Shown: piece by piece, positions 24,465 to 35,822 of the stretch
Numbering within the stretch: the first letter of the stretch is position 1
Layout of the letters: every line of letters starts with the position of its first letter
NCBI GenBank assembly: GCA_019843655.1
Contig: JACDQD010000009.1
Span: 24,790,161 to 24,854,160, forward strand
Source: Lethocerus indicus
Lineage: Eukaryota > Arthropoda > Insecta > Hemiptera > Belostomatidae
Reading direction: 5' to 3'
Length of the DNA: 64,000 bases
The notes under the pieces: generated by a model
Seen by the model: the letters and a program-made list of their open reading frames with translations, nothing else
The model's database searches: none
Told to the model about the DNA's origin: nothing
Program-made: the position numbers and the translations under genes

Positions 24465-27400
24465 ATTTAAAGATTTCCCTATACACTGGATGGGTGCGGA
24501 ACATTGCGGCTTCTCTCAGACATTTTTCACTGCAAATTGGGAGCTATTATATACTTAAATTAAATTATTCGCCTTTCGCCCTTTGTTTTCCCGCAGACAG
24601 ATTCTAACAAGACACGAAATTAATTTTCCAAATATCGTGAAGCGTATAAGCACGTATCCTTATCGTATCTCTTCCTTTTAAGAATTACACTTATTATCGT
24701 GAAGCACCAAAGGTTGGTACACCGTGTTATCTTTACGAGTTTTATCTAATTTAGGCTTAATAAATGCATCTAGGCGGAGGATTACGGTCGTAAATTTCTA
24801 GGTTAAACGCTTATCTACGGAGGCAAGGATGCGTTGCCTCGGTTCAAAAGCGATAGCGGGCCTCCAACCTAATTCCGAAAGGAATTGAGGTATGAAAAAT
24901 CCTTCCCGGATAGTTCTTCTAAACTTGTCCTAATTGGGACTACAACAGAGGTAATAAACTGAATAAAAGTAATCCTCTCGATATAAAAGCTTTTGTAGAA
25001 GCAAACTACAAGTGACGCGAACTCGCACGTCCTAACCCACCGTTAGAGTCTCCGGTCGCACATTACTCATATCGGTATTCGACATGTCCATCTCAGTTAC
25101 CACAACTCTGCGGACTTTATTCCGCTATAATGAATAGAATATACGGATGAAAACACAATTTCTAATGAAAAGACTTTCGGACCGACGTGAAATCGTCTCT
25201 CCGCGCTGGGAACTTGCTTCTAATTTAAAATTTGAATGGCGTAAAGTGTTACGAAATCTCGATGGGAAATCCTGTGCGAAACGGGAACAATATCTCCGCG
25301 ACGGATTAAATAAGAATTATTCAACCGGCGGTGAGAATATACATGGAAAAAAATTTCTAGATGCCCTGTTACCTAAAAATATTTTCACAATTAAAAGTAT
25401 TCTCGAACAACACTATAAGAACTGAGCCTACAATGAGGGACTAATTGAGTCCTGAATTTGTACTTGGGATGATGAATATCTAAAAGCAATTGGACCGAAA
25501 ATCTAATACGTACAGACGGTCGAATAATTTCGCCGTGAAAAGGTCCTGATCCATCGGCCGTCCGCACGTCCATTCGAGGCCGTGTAGCTCCTCACTTCCT
25601 GTCTACTTATTCGGATAACAACAGCGGTCGGACCATAATTTTCACCAAGGGTATCGAACGCGGATACGTTCACGAAATCCTACTCCATCATTAAAAAGAG
25701 ATTAATTAACTCGGTGAATCGGCGTACTGCGATAACGTCCCGTGACCATTGACTTTTCGTCTACGTCTTCAGGTGTTAACATAATCAATTTGTATTTACC
25801 TCCGCTCCTTTGACTTAGGACGCCAATGTGCTGGTACATATTGAGAATACGTTCGGGCGTTAATTGGTCACCCCGGATTCGAATATCGGTAGTGGAAATG
25901 AATTTTCTCCAGAGACCACTGTATGTCTATATACAGAGAGAGAGAGGGTCGGCTGATAGCCGGTTAATGGCAGACGCCTATTTAATCCCCGCGGGGCCGG
26001 AAAATTAACCGTGAAATTACAAATGCTGTTAAGAGCGTTGCACGCCGAGGTGGACGTCGCCACCGACGGCCCGATGCAAATTCGAGCGTTCCCATCCCGC
26101 AGCTATAGACGTCTTGTTTTCGATAAAAAGACGAAGATTGGAGGGATTGGAGAAGGCGTTCCGATTGAATTTACGATAGCCGGCCGGTTCATTTACATGC
26201 TAAACCAAACATCGCTCGTCGTTTTCGTTTTTCTAACCGACACTAAAACATTCCGTTTACCGCGCCGGATGTCAAATCCACGGTAAATTGTCCCAGCGTT
26301 CGGCCCGGCTAAAGGATAAGTTTTCCCAAGTAAACACGCCTTAAACTCGAGAATAAAATTTTAACTAATAGCGCACGCGATATTGCCGGTAGAAATAAAT
26401 CTGACTCGCGAATTCACAGAAAGCGAAAACAGAAAGTTCGAAGACAGAGTCAAGAAAGTTGCGGTTTATTTACACATATCCGAACCGAATGCAATGCTGT
26501 AAACAGCTTTACTGTACGTGACAGTGAGAGGAGCTCGGGTACAAGAACTGCGAGAATTATCTCGGCAGCGATAAACCTAAGAGCTGGAATCGAATTAGCG
26601 GCGTCGTGTCCATCGCTTCACGACAGCGGACGCCATCAGTCCAATTCGGCAATTGTAATTTCGTCCCCTTGCCGTGAGCAGCTCGCCTGAGCGACTCATT
26701 TTCCCGGATGAGTCCGATCAGATACCGGAGGCCGGGGGGAAATGACAATAAGTTAGCCGAGTTTACGAGACCGGCTCCCCCCCGATAGGTCTCTTGGACC
26801 TGCTGCCAGGATGACCATATCGGTCCGCCTAATTGGACCCGAGAATCGGCTTTCCTCTCCTCTCTTATTTTTGCGCCCCCTGGGGCCCGCTACCGATTCT
26901 ATCTGTAACTTCCACCTTCTCCAACATACTTCACTCCACAGAAACTATTTTACGAATCGAATTTCACGATTAAACCTGATTTAAGTACACCGTACCGTTC
27001 CGTCTGACTCTGACCTGAATGTTAAATAACCGATCAAAAATATTCCCTTCTCACTACTTATTTGACCATAAAAAGCCCATTCCTACTAATAAAAAGCCAA
27101 CGTTTGTGGTGTCCAATCGGTGGGATGAAAAGTCAAATTTGTCTATTGACAGGCATCTATTAGAGATGACTACCCATTTAAATAGATATACCCATATTTA
27201 AACCCTTTTCATTCCGTTGTCCCCTCTCGTGAGACAATTTTGGGGACGTGCATGTTTCCCCGATGTTTCCTCTTGAAATGGCACAAGATATCAAATCAAA
27301 ATATAGTAAAATTACTAAGATATATAAAAGAAATGTCAGCGAGTTTTGTGTTGGATTTTAAAAGCTGAGCTCAGTCCGGTTTGAGATCTAACGAATGAGA

Positions 27401-27825
27401 AAATCGGAAGTGATTCTTCACTCGGTAAATACGTTCTTTCGTTAAACATCATTTTGTAACAGATTTAGTAATAACAAGTATTTATTCATTATTTTTTATT
27501 AGAACAACGGCATAACGTTCAAACAGGATGGTACAAATAGTACTGAAGATGAGCTCCGGATAGACGTTTATGCAGATACGTTAGAAAGACTGAATCTAGA
27601 CGAAAACTATAGCAGTGACAGTGACATCGGCCAAACACCGAGGAGTAGCCAACATCCAGAATGGTCCCGAGTGCAAAGGGTCAAGTATGAAGACTCCAAG
27701 AAATGTTGTCCACTTAGAAATAACCAAACTTCTTACTACAGTAAGTATAACAAAATTATATTTCCACAAGAAGGAACGATTCCAGTTATGCTCTTCGAAA
27801 TATATTTTCCGTACGTTTCCATCGT
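24465..27825. other. Unassigned sequence
   Basis: The first 23 bp recur in inverted form at the 45.5-kb foldback copy (see findings). Beyond that, no gene or transposon was recognised. Open frames of 92 codons (25147-25425) and 91 codons (26011-26286) have no domains. Confidence 0.5.
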
Positions 27826-28185
27826 GGGGTTCCACCAAGACATCCAACATCGCTCGAGTCCTTCGCACCATCCTTAATGCTCCCCCCCCTTGGTATGTTT
27901 CTAACCACACAATCCACCATGAAGTAGCAAAATCCCGGTTCCCGAAGTTCCACTCCCGCCTTTCTCCTCATCCTAATCCGCTCCTAATTTCCTCCTTTAC
28001 CCATCCATTATCCCCCACCAGGACGGCTTAAACGCCACCGGCCCAGAGATCATCTCGGACAGCAGTTAAATCGTGTCAAAAGCGCCATCACCGGGTGGTC
28101 GAGACAAGCACGTGAAAATACACGTGTATCAATTGCACCTATAACTGTTAAAGTTGATTGTGCAAAATAAAAACGTTAAAAAAAA
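27826..28185 (+). mobile_element. Jockey-clade LINE 3' end with 3' UTR
   Basis: Starts in the coding part (ACATCCAACATCGCTCGAGT), continues through LRTILNAP, YVSN, the SRFPKFHSRLSPHPNPL stretch, the end of the ORF near PTRTA, and a 3' UTR with GCCCAGAGATCATCTCGGAC and CACCTATAACTG, ending in GATTGTGCAAAATAAAAA and an A-rich tail. The ORF is broken by frameshifts. It shares its 3' UTR subtype with the 47.5- and 48.5-kb copies. No convincing target duplication was found because the 5' boundary is uncertain. Confidence 0.85.
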
Positions 28186-29388
28186 ACCTGATACTTACGA
28201 TCATAGCGATGGCATATTTTTGCACTATTACTCCAGTGTTACTGTCGCTCTCGGTACAGTTCTTATATTTTTTTTTCTAACGATAAGTCAAGTTGAGATA
28301 GGATGTGGCGCCACGGCGCAAGTTAATGAAGAAGAGCGGCCCACAGAACGAGGTTGTTCCCACCAGAGAATTCTCACATTTTCAAATAACGTTGCCGGCT
28401 CCCGTATCCGGTCCCGCGCCACTATTCAATTAGGCCTTCCCTCTTGAAAAAAAATGACCGTTCACCTAGGCGCTAAATCGATGACACTGAAACATTTATT
28501 CGACAGACCAAACTTGGAGCAGGCCGTTTTCAGGACTCGACGTGCACAATTTCAAAACGACTTGGAGCGGCGGCGCAGGTCCGTTATGAAAAAAGCGGCT
28601 AATCTCGCGGAACTTGGCCAACATAATTGCGTGGATGGGTTTCAAGCCCGGTTTTAACGGGGTTTAAAACATTAACGGATGCCGGAGCGCGCTCGCCGTG
28701 TAATTCGACTGAAGAGCGCCCGTCGACTGCTTTACATTTCAATGACGCGGAAATAAGCGGTTGGGCGCCGTCCTAATTACTGTAATTAGAGCCGAAGACG
28801 AATTACCAATAATAATTAATAATTTGAAAGGGGGCCCTACTCGGTAAAGGTTTCCGGGCTAATTGGTCCAGAGGCGAGTCGGCGCCCCACCCCCGAGAAA
28901 AAAACATATTCTAACGATTCGTATTCTCAATTGTCCTTGAAATCTAGGGCTTAATTAATTGCTGAATTAATTCAAGAGGCCGGGCTAAGGGACAGCCGGG
29001 GGGGGGGGGTTGTAGAGACCTTTTCCCCCTGAAGATGGTGGCACGATATTTTAAGGCCGGGACGTGCTCGGTTTTCCGTATTGGCGACGGTCTAGGAGTC
29101 GACAGGCCGGCAGGTTCGTTCACCCAACTGAACGCACGACCCCCAACAAATACAATACAAATTTCAAAAAGGAATTATACGACAATTATCCCTTTCGCTA
29201 TTTCGTCCTTCGGCCGTCCAGAAACATATTGGGTTGGCAACTTAAGTAATCGGGGATTTCACTGTCCTATTTCGTTTCTCTCTATAAAATGTGTACACGC
29301 GTCTTGTTTCACGATAAATATTTTACTCTCGTGTCTAGAAGAAAAGTTCTAAACCAACGTTGACCTATTGACCCTCTAGATGGAATAA
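28186..29388. other. Unassigned sequence
   Basis: Contains G runs near 28999-29009 and a mariner-like terminus at about 29229-29262 (TTGGGTTGGCAACTTAAGTA) with no further mariner sequence. Two small frames (28154-28447 and 28454-28657) have no domains; the first has a hydrophobic stretch. Confidence 0.5.
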
Positions 29389-29460
29389 TATCGGGTCGAC
29401 AACTAAGTAATTGTACATATTTCTATGTACGACAACATCCTGGCACAGGATAAGATACAT
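29389..29460. mobile_element. Mariner miniature-element end fragment
   Basis: TCGGGTCGACAACTAAGTAA followed by TACATATTTCTATGTACG and AGGATAAGATACAT matches, with deletions, the outer 85 bp of the mariner miniature elements at 35.3, 57.1 and 59.5 kb. Only this end is present. Confidence 0.7.
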
Positions 29461-29588
29461 ATTTATTACGACATTTCAATGGTCGACGAGAAGACATTGA
29501 AATCAAAATTTGACCAACGAACAGAAGTTAACAATATAGAGAGTAAATTAAGCAAAATTTAAGACCGAACTAGCCGTGTAAACAAACT
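29461..29588. repeat. Sequence shared in inverse with 35666-35822
   Basis: About 128 bp, directly abutting the mariner copy at 29590, is the reverse complement of sequence abutting the mariner copy at 35317-35665 (for example GTCGACGAGAAGAC, CAACGAACAGAAGTTAAC and AACTAGCCGTGTAAAC). The 35-kb version has about 25 extra bases. It is not part of the mariner consensus and no function is known. Confidence 0.85.
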
Positions 29589-29589
29589 A

Positions 29590-30022
29590 TTGGGTTGGCA
29601 ACTAAGTAATTGCGGATTTCACCAACAAGTGGCGTTGTACATATTTTATGTACGTCAACATCTTTACAACAGATAAGCCCGTAGATGGTTTCGAATGGGC
29701 GTATAAGATACATTCAACTTCTCTGCAATGTCCCTTGTTGTTGAACTATGGCGATCCGAATCGATAACGGCCTTTATTCGGTCATCATCGACCTCCACTG
29801 GACGTCCAGAGCGCTCCTCATCTTTTATTAAAATAAAAAGCCAAATGTAAAGGAAACGCTCACTTCGGTTCACCGTATTTTAGCTTTTATACACACACAC
29901 ACACAATTCACAACTGGTCAATGTAATTTTGATACCGAATGTTTCATCACGTCTGGAAGAATCTTATCCGTGCAAAGATGTTGAGGTACTTGAAAATATG
30001 TACAACGCCACTTGTTGTTGGT
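29590..30022 (-). mobile_element. Mariner-derived miniature element with transposase fragment
   Basis: Left terminus TTGGGTTGGCAACTAAGTAA preceded by TA. The outer about 85 bp (GGCGTTGTACATATTTTATG, ACGTCAACATC, AGATAAG) recurs inverted at the right end (CTTATCCGTGCAAAGATG, TGTACAACGCCACTTG), giving a very long inverted repeat; the last 25 bp on the right are lost. The interior holds a transposase N-terminal fragment on the minus strand plus upstream sequence with a (CA)n, as in the 59.5-kb copy. Non-autonomous. Confidence 0.88.
29664..29873 (-). pseudogene. Mariner transposase N-terminal fragment
   Basis: The translation includes DEERSGRPVEVDDDRIKAVI followed by DIAEKLNVSYTPIRNHL. This is the linker and second helix-turn-helix region of mariner transposase, which binds the element's inverted repeats. 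The first DNA-binding motif and the entire DD34D catalytic domain are absent. The same segment is kept in frame in the copies at 35.3, 56.5 and 57.1 kb. It cannot encode a transposase; whether the DNA-binding piece is expressed is unknown. Confidence 0.85.
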
Positions 30023-31730
30023 TAATTCCCAGGCTTCAAAAATCTTCACTGAGCTCCGAAACAAAGTTGAAAATTCATTTTTCCCCTTTTGCCGAGTTGA
30101 GAAATAAACGTTTCACTGCAGTAATTACCGGCGCGTTGATTGTAACCTCGTGCGGGTTCTCGAGTTAATTAAAGTGTATATGATATTGGGGCTCTTTGTT
30201 TGCAAATATGCTAGGGCGGTGCGGTAGGAGAGCACGTAAATAAAGCCGAGCTTTCCTTCCCGTTCGTTTATTTTATTTCCCTACGCTATCTCGCGTGTTA
30301 CACCCCTTGGGGGGGGTTCTTCGTGAATAAAGCACCGTGTTGCTAGTCGGCTAGGGGAGGAGAAGTACGAGCTTTCACCTCCTCCCTCCGTTCAGCGTGC
30401 GGAGATCCGATATCTCGGGTTTGGAATCGCGCCCAGATCAAGATAAGCCTCGCCAAACTCCCCCCCCCCCCCCCCCGCACAAAACCCTCTTATTGATGTT
30501 TTCATTTCGACTCGCCGCGCGAAACTTTTCTCGCCCTCCGATCACGATTTGCTGCAAGACGACTCAATGCTCAGGTAACGCCATACCTTTACCTTTTATT
30601 CCGACAATGTATTTTGTCCGCAATCGAATAGAAATTAAGTAGAACGAGGTTGAAAAACCCGGATTTTTTTTTCATAAAATTGTTATTTTTTTTATCGAAT
30701 CCCAAAGTGCACAGATCGGGCAAATGGCCCCCACGACTTTGTCGGCCCCCACGAAATTTTCTACGACCATTTTGCATAAATGCGGCTGAATTTCGTTGAT
30801 GGCATAGACCTTCAAATAACGCCATAAAAAGAAATCCAATGGTGTCAATTTACACTATCTAGGGGGTAGGGGGGAAATTCTTATCATCGAAACGAGTACC
30901 GTCTCAGAAGAACTGTGTTAAACACAGAAAAATATTTTTATCTAAAAGCCGGACTAGATGTAAACTGCGTTCGCACTTTATGTAATAAGTTCACGTTGTT
31001 GAATAATATAAATACAATTTCCACTTTTACGTTATTTCGGAGGTGAATTCAATTCGTGAAATGTCACTCGCCTGTCTTCCTGTCTCCCGATTACTCTTAA
31101 TAAAAAAAAAAAATTCTCGTCCGAAAACCTTATCCTTCCTAAAAAAAAGAAAAACAGGACTGACGGTAATCCGAGATTCGAAAATTTCCTGCATAGTTAA
31201 AGTCGACTTATCGCACTAAAAGAAGAAGAAGAGGAAGAAAAAAAAGAAAAGCCGAACTTGGGGTTGACAGGTTCGTGTGAAAAAAAAAAAAAATAGGGGG
31301 GTTAAACTAGGTCGAAATCCGATCGTTAACTGCCAAACGCCGGTTTAATGACGGGCTCGATTTCCTTTTAATTGCCATCCGGCCGAATGCAGAATAGGGG
31401 AAAAGTTGTAAAAAAAAAACTTTCGGCCCCCCAAGTACCGATATTATTTAAAGAGTCGATAATTCTTTCTTTATTGCCGTGTTATTATAGCGGAGCCACC
31501 CCCGGCCTGTCTTTATTATTTACGAGGTGCTAATGAAACCGGGAATTTTAATTAATTTACACGAAATATTGTCCCCGAGGCAGATAGCGGGGGCCGCCAT
31601 TAGGACTTTTTCATATTTTCTCGTTATTTATCCTATCCGCTTTTACTGTGTTATTTATCCCCTATCCATACATTTGTGGTTTCCGCCCTCCGGGTTCTTG
31701 AGCAGCGCCCAAGTGCCGAAGTTCCTGAAG
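30023..31730. other. Unassigned sequence with homopolymer runs
   Basis: Poly-C run at about 30462-30476, poly-A runs near 31101-31112, 31280-31292 and 31411-31419, and an AAG-rich stretch near 31220-31250. No gene recognised. Confidence 0.5.
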
Positions 31731-32091
31731 GTTACTTTACCATTTAGGTTCGTGATGTTTCTGTCTCCTCTCGCTGAGGTTTGGTCTTTTGCTAGACCGG
31801 TTTGTCGGCCGCTCGCCATCTTCAGTAGCGCTGTGTTACTGTCACTGTTAGCACTTTGGATGTTTACAGTACATGTGAAAGTGACAGTGGGCAGTGAGGA
31901 TGCCCAAAAACATCCAAAGTGCCAACAGTGACAGTAACACAGCGCTACTGAAGATGGCGAGCGGCCGACAAACCGGTCTAGCAAAAGACCAAACCGGCAG
32001 CGAGAGAGGAGACAGAAACATCACGAACCTACGGTATATTCCAACCCCTCGCAGACCACAAAACAGGTATATCAAATTAGTTACTTTACCA
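31731..32091 (+). mobile_element. Foldback family, reference full copy with 12-bp target duplication
   Basis: Best full copy. The left arm runs from AGGTTCGTGATGTTTCTGTC through GGTCTTTTGCTAGACCGGTT, CGCTCGCCATCTTCAGTAGC and CACTTTGGATG. The loop is about TTTACAGTACATGTGAAAGT. The right arm is the inverse complement of the left, ending ATCACGAACCTACGG. An unpaired tail follows (TATATTCCAACCCCTCGCAG, ACCACAAAACAGGTATATCA). The direct repeat GTTACTTTACCA lies at 31731-31742 and 32080-32091: 12 of 12 and not extendable. There is no ORF of note, no tRNA-like promoter boxes and no poly-A. The family is not one I recognise. Confidence 0.93.
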
Positions 32092-32194
32092 CTCACTACT
32101 CGATAAATACAATTCGGCCCCTACTGCAATTTAATGCATTAACGTAGCAGTAGACCTCAATGAGGTTCATTATGATATTTCGAATGTATTCTCG

Positions 32195-32198
<4 letters not shown>

Positions 32199-32251
<53 letters not shown>
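32199..32251. repeat. (AT)n microsatellite
   Basis: About 26 perfect AT repeats, the longest dinucleotide run in the window. Confidence 0.98.
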
Positions 32252-32255
<4 letters not shown>

Positions 32256-33804
32256 CATATTCTACCTGAATGCTTCTAAACGGTTCAGCTGAATAAATTA
32301 TACAAAAAAAAAATATATATATATCTAAAATTCGAATTCTCCGCTATCTCCACTGGGAGATTATTATATCGGAAAACGTAAAAATGTATAATGCAGGCTG
32401 TTGCACTATTCGTGCACTGAGTACATTGTCGTTATGACAGCCGGAGTTATTTCAACAACGGAATACCTCGAATGCCTAATATGGCGGCGGTAGCAATTAG
32501 TTACTAATAATAAATGCAAATTAAAAAAAAAAAAAAATTGTAATAGGCGTCGCACCAACGTTATTGGCATGCAATCAAGACAGTCGTTATTAATATTTTC
32601 CCGTCAACGGCTAATTAGCCAACCGATCACGACTATACTTGGCAATAGAATATTGGTAGTAGTTGGACGTGGATATTGGATATTAATCTGTGCACAATAT
32701 TGGAGTAGACGTCCGGAGATCGGAGCTTTATTATATCACTCGGTTCTTTTTTTCCTACAACAGGCTGCAATTTCCTAAATATTTACTTCGTTTTATCAAA
32801 TAACTGGCATCAGCATGCGGGGTAATAATGAAAATTGATAAAACCTACCTGCTGCAGAACTTGGACGGAATTATTCAGCGGTCCGACGTTGACATTCTTT
32901 GTCTGCATCTTCCTCTGTAAAAATAAAAATATGGATATAGATATATATATATATATATATATATGGAATAATTATCCGAATCATTATTTATATTTATACA
33001 GGGGAGTAACTGTTAGAGACGAGAGTCTTGAACATAGGAGTGGGCGCTATCTAGCGGCAACTCGAAACACTGCGTGTAGCCGCCCTCGTAATTCCAGAAT
33101 CGAATAACAGGTATTAAAATATTAATAAATTACGTCTATTAGAAATTCATTATATTAAAATTAAATATTCCATAGGATTTTATTAATTACGCTGTCACAA
33201 GTTTCGTTCTCATATTGGAATGTATTAAATTATCAGCGCATAAGTAAATTAAATTCAATTTTGTTTTCTTGAAATAGCTGCAATAAAATTCCGGAATTGT
33301 ATTTATGTCTTAGGTACACAAAAATTGTATAATATCAATTGTTCAAAGAATTCAATTTCAATTTAACATAGGACTGAAAGTGGAAAAAATAAAATTGCAT
33401 TTAAAACGGAAAGCGCATAATATGATTCATTTAAATTCGAAAACTGACACTAGAGAGAGCTGCGATGAAAGCCCGGTGGCAGATTTCTGTCATCAATTTA
33501 ACGATAAATTTCATATTTTTATGAATTTCAAAGGTGCAGAGCTGTACAAAATACAATGATCTAAAAATCGTACAGGGTTAACTTCAGTCAGGAGGAATGT
33601 AAGTCAGGGACAAATATTGAGTTATGGTCAGTTGTACCCGGTTGGGGGGGGGGGCTTAATTGGCGCTTACTTTCTTGGCGCATATTCCATTAACAGTAAT
33701 ACATAATCCGCCCACGGATTGACCTCAAGATTGTACAGCGTCTACAATAGAACAACACCCTCGTTCCAGCGCAACGTTTCCGACGCAAACCAACACTTTT
33801 TACA
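32252..33804. other. Unassigned AT-rich sequence
   Basis: Contains an (AT)n run at about 32938-32965, A14 near 32523-32537 and G9 near 33645-33654. No gene or transposon terminus recognised. Confidence 0.5.
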
Positions 33805-34473
33805 GTAGTTTCGTGGTGTTTCTGTCTCCTCTCGCTGAGGTTCGGTCTTTTGCTAGACCGGTTTCGGGGCCGCTCGCCATCTTCAGTAGCGCTGTGTTAT
33901 TGTCACTGTTAGCACTTTGGATGTTTTTTGGGCATCCTCACTGCACTGACATACTGACAAACATTACAGTACATGTGAAAGTGACAGTGGGCAGTGAGGA
34001 TGCACAAAAAACATCCAAAGTGCTAACAGTGACTGACACACCGCTACTGAAGATGGCGGGCGGCCCCGAAACCGGTCTAGCAAAAGACCAAACCTCAGCG
34101 AGAGAGGAGACAGAAACACCACGAACCTACGGTATGCCGTCAGTGACTAACACAGCGCTACTGAAGACGGCGAGCGGCCCCGAAACCGGTCTAGCAAAAG
34201 ACTAAATCAGCGAGAGAGAAAATAGAAACACCGCGAGCCTACGGTATGCCAAAAGTGACTAACACAACGCTACTGAAGATGGCGAGCGGCCCCGAAACCG
34301 GTCTAGCAAAAGACTAAATCAGCGAGAGAGAAAATAGAAACACCACGAACCTACGGTATGCCGACAGTGACTAACACAGCGCTACTGAAGACGGCGAGCG
34401 GCCCCGAAACCGGTCTGGCAAAAGACCGAACCTCAGCGAGAGAGGAGACAGAAACACCACGAACCTACGGTAT
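33805..34473 (+). mobile_element. Foldback copy followed by tandem array of right-arm units
   Basis: A full two-arm copy (33805-34138) with loop ACTGACATACTGACAAACAT is followed by three more right-arm units in tandem: 34139-34250, 34251-34362 and 34363-34473. Each is 111-112 bp, from the GTGACTAACACA segment to CTACGGTATGCC. The two middle units share private changes (AAAGACTAAATCAG, GAGAAAATAG), so the array grew stepwise. The normal tail is missing and no target duplication was found. Confidence 0.9.
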
Positions 34474-35316
34474 AATATTCGTGTTTCGTAACCCCGTTAA
34501 TTTAATACGGACGAAATGAAAAAATGTGAAATCCTATTCCACAATAATATCTGCTTATTTCTCAACATTGCGTTTCGGGAAAATAATTTTTCTTTCGGCG
34601 ACTTCCTACTGGAGCCGACGGCCCACCGGTATATTACAAAGGGAGCGCTTAGTTTTATTTTTCTGTTCCGCTCAACGTCTCGGACAGCGTGGACACTTGG
34701 TAAGGACTTTCACCGGTGTATATATTCGGCCGTGCCAAATAAAAATGTGTGTTCTGCACACTCGTAAAATTAACGGGGGACCCCGCTGTTGCAAATGCAA
34801 CTCGCTCCTTCACCGGCTCGATTATACCGTAATTGGAAACTTCATTTTGAAATCCGGTCCAACAGGAAAATGCCTCTACGAATCAAAAATACAAAATTTC
34901 GGATGGTATCGCCGAATTTCAAGACTAGTAGTGCCAACGGCCTACTATAATGTAATGCCTAATTGTCATAAATTTGGCTCACGCTAATGAAATAATTACA
35001 AATCTCATTATTATTGTCCAGCTTCCTCCTCTAGTTGTCCCACGTGTTTCCAGTTGGTACATCGATTACGTCAGTCTCTAATTGTTCTAGCGATTGAACC
35101 TTTTTCTTCTATTCAACAATTCGCCCACTCTCGGTCAGGTATTAAATTTCTGAGAGTAATTAAATTGAATAATGTTTACAGCGAAAACTGGTCGACATCC
35201 TCAATTTCAACATGAAGCCAGTAGCAGTAACAATGCGCACTAAAATCGTTTCGTTTAATTCATTTTAGTTTAATATTTGAATCAATTAGCTCAGATCGAT
35301 TTGTCGGTCTGTTTTA
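34474..35316. other. Unassigned sequence
   Basis: Contains a 153-codon plus frame (34526-34987) overlapped by another frame. No domain, signal peptide or splice context supports it, so it is not called as a gene. Confidence 0.45.
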
Positions 35317-35665
35317 TTGAGTTGACAACTAAATAATTGCGGAATTCACCGACAACAAGTGGCGTTGTACATATTTTTAAGTACGTCAACATCTTTGTGC
35401 ACGGATAAGATTCTTCTTATTGTCATTAAAAGATGAGGATCGCTCTGGACGTCCAGTGGAGGTCGACGATGACCGAATAAAGGCCATTATCGATTCGGAT
35501 CGCCATAGTTCAACAACAAGGGACATTGCAGAGAAGTTGAATGCATGTTATACGCGCATTCGAAACCATCTACGGGACTTATCTGTGCAAAAATGTTGAC
35601 GTACTTAAAAATATGTAGAACGCCACTTGTTGGTGAAATCCGCAATTACTTAGTTGCCAACCCAA
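35317..35665 (+). mobile_element. Complete mariner-derived miniature element (349 bp)
   Basis: Flanked by TA on both sides. The left end TTGAGTTGACAACTAAATAA and the right end (inverse of TTGGGTTGGCAACTAAGTAA) extend into inverted repeats of about 85 bp. Between them lies an in-frame transposase fragment on the plus strand (DEDRSGRPVEVDDDRI, then DIAEKLNACYTRIRNHL), lacking the catalytic domain. It must have moved using a transposase supplied from elsewhere. Confidence 0.92.
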
Positions 35666-35822
35666 TAGTTTGTTTACACGGCTAGTTCGGTCTTAAATTT
35701 TGCTTAATTTACTCTCTATATTGTTAACTTCTGTTCGTTGGTCAAATTTTGATTTCAGTTTTGTACGTTTCTGCTTGATGTCTTCTCCGCGCGTCGACCA
35801 TTGAAATGTCCAACGTTAATTG
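35666..35822. repeat. Sequence shared in inverse with 29461-29588
   Basis: Abuts the mariner copy and repeats, in inverse, the left flank of the mariner copy at 29590. It carries about 25 bases (around GTTTTGTACGTTTCTGCTTG and near CTCCGCGCGTCG) not present at 29.5 kb. Confidence 0.85.

Noticed and set aside
29226..29262. Possible full mariner copy starting TTGGGTTGGCAACTTAAG
   Set aside because: Only about 35 bp match a mariner terminus; the following sequence is not mariner-like and no partner end was found.
31933..32000. Hammerhead-ribozyme-like core (CTGAAGA ... GAAAC) in every foldback right arm
   Set aside because: CTGAAGA and GAAAC are spaced by a short GC-rich segment that could form stem II, and GGTCT/AGACC could form a neighbouring hairpin. 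However, the closing pair of stem II mismatches, and no U-H cleavage dinucleotide follows the putative stem III in the right place. The core is probably coincidental; an in-line or in vitro cleavage assay on the consensus would decide.
31527..32106. ORFs in and around the foldback copies (for example SARGDRNTTN and FLSPLAEVWSFARP repeats)
   Set aside because: The same peptides recur on both strands at every copy only because the DNA repeats; start and stop positions differ between copies and no copy preserves a complete frame.
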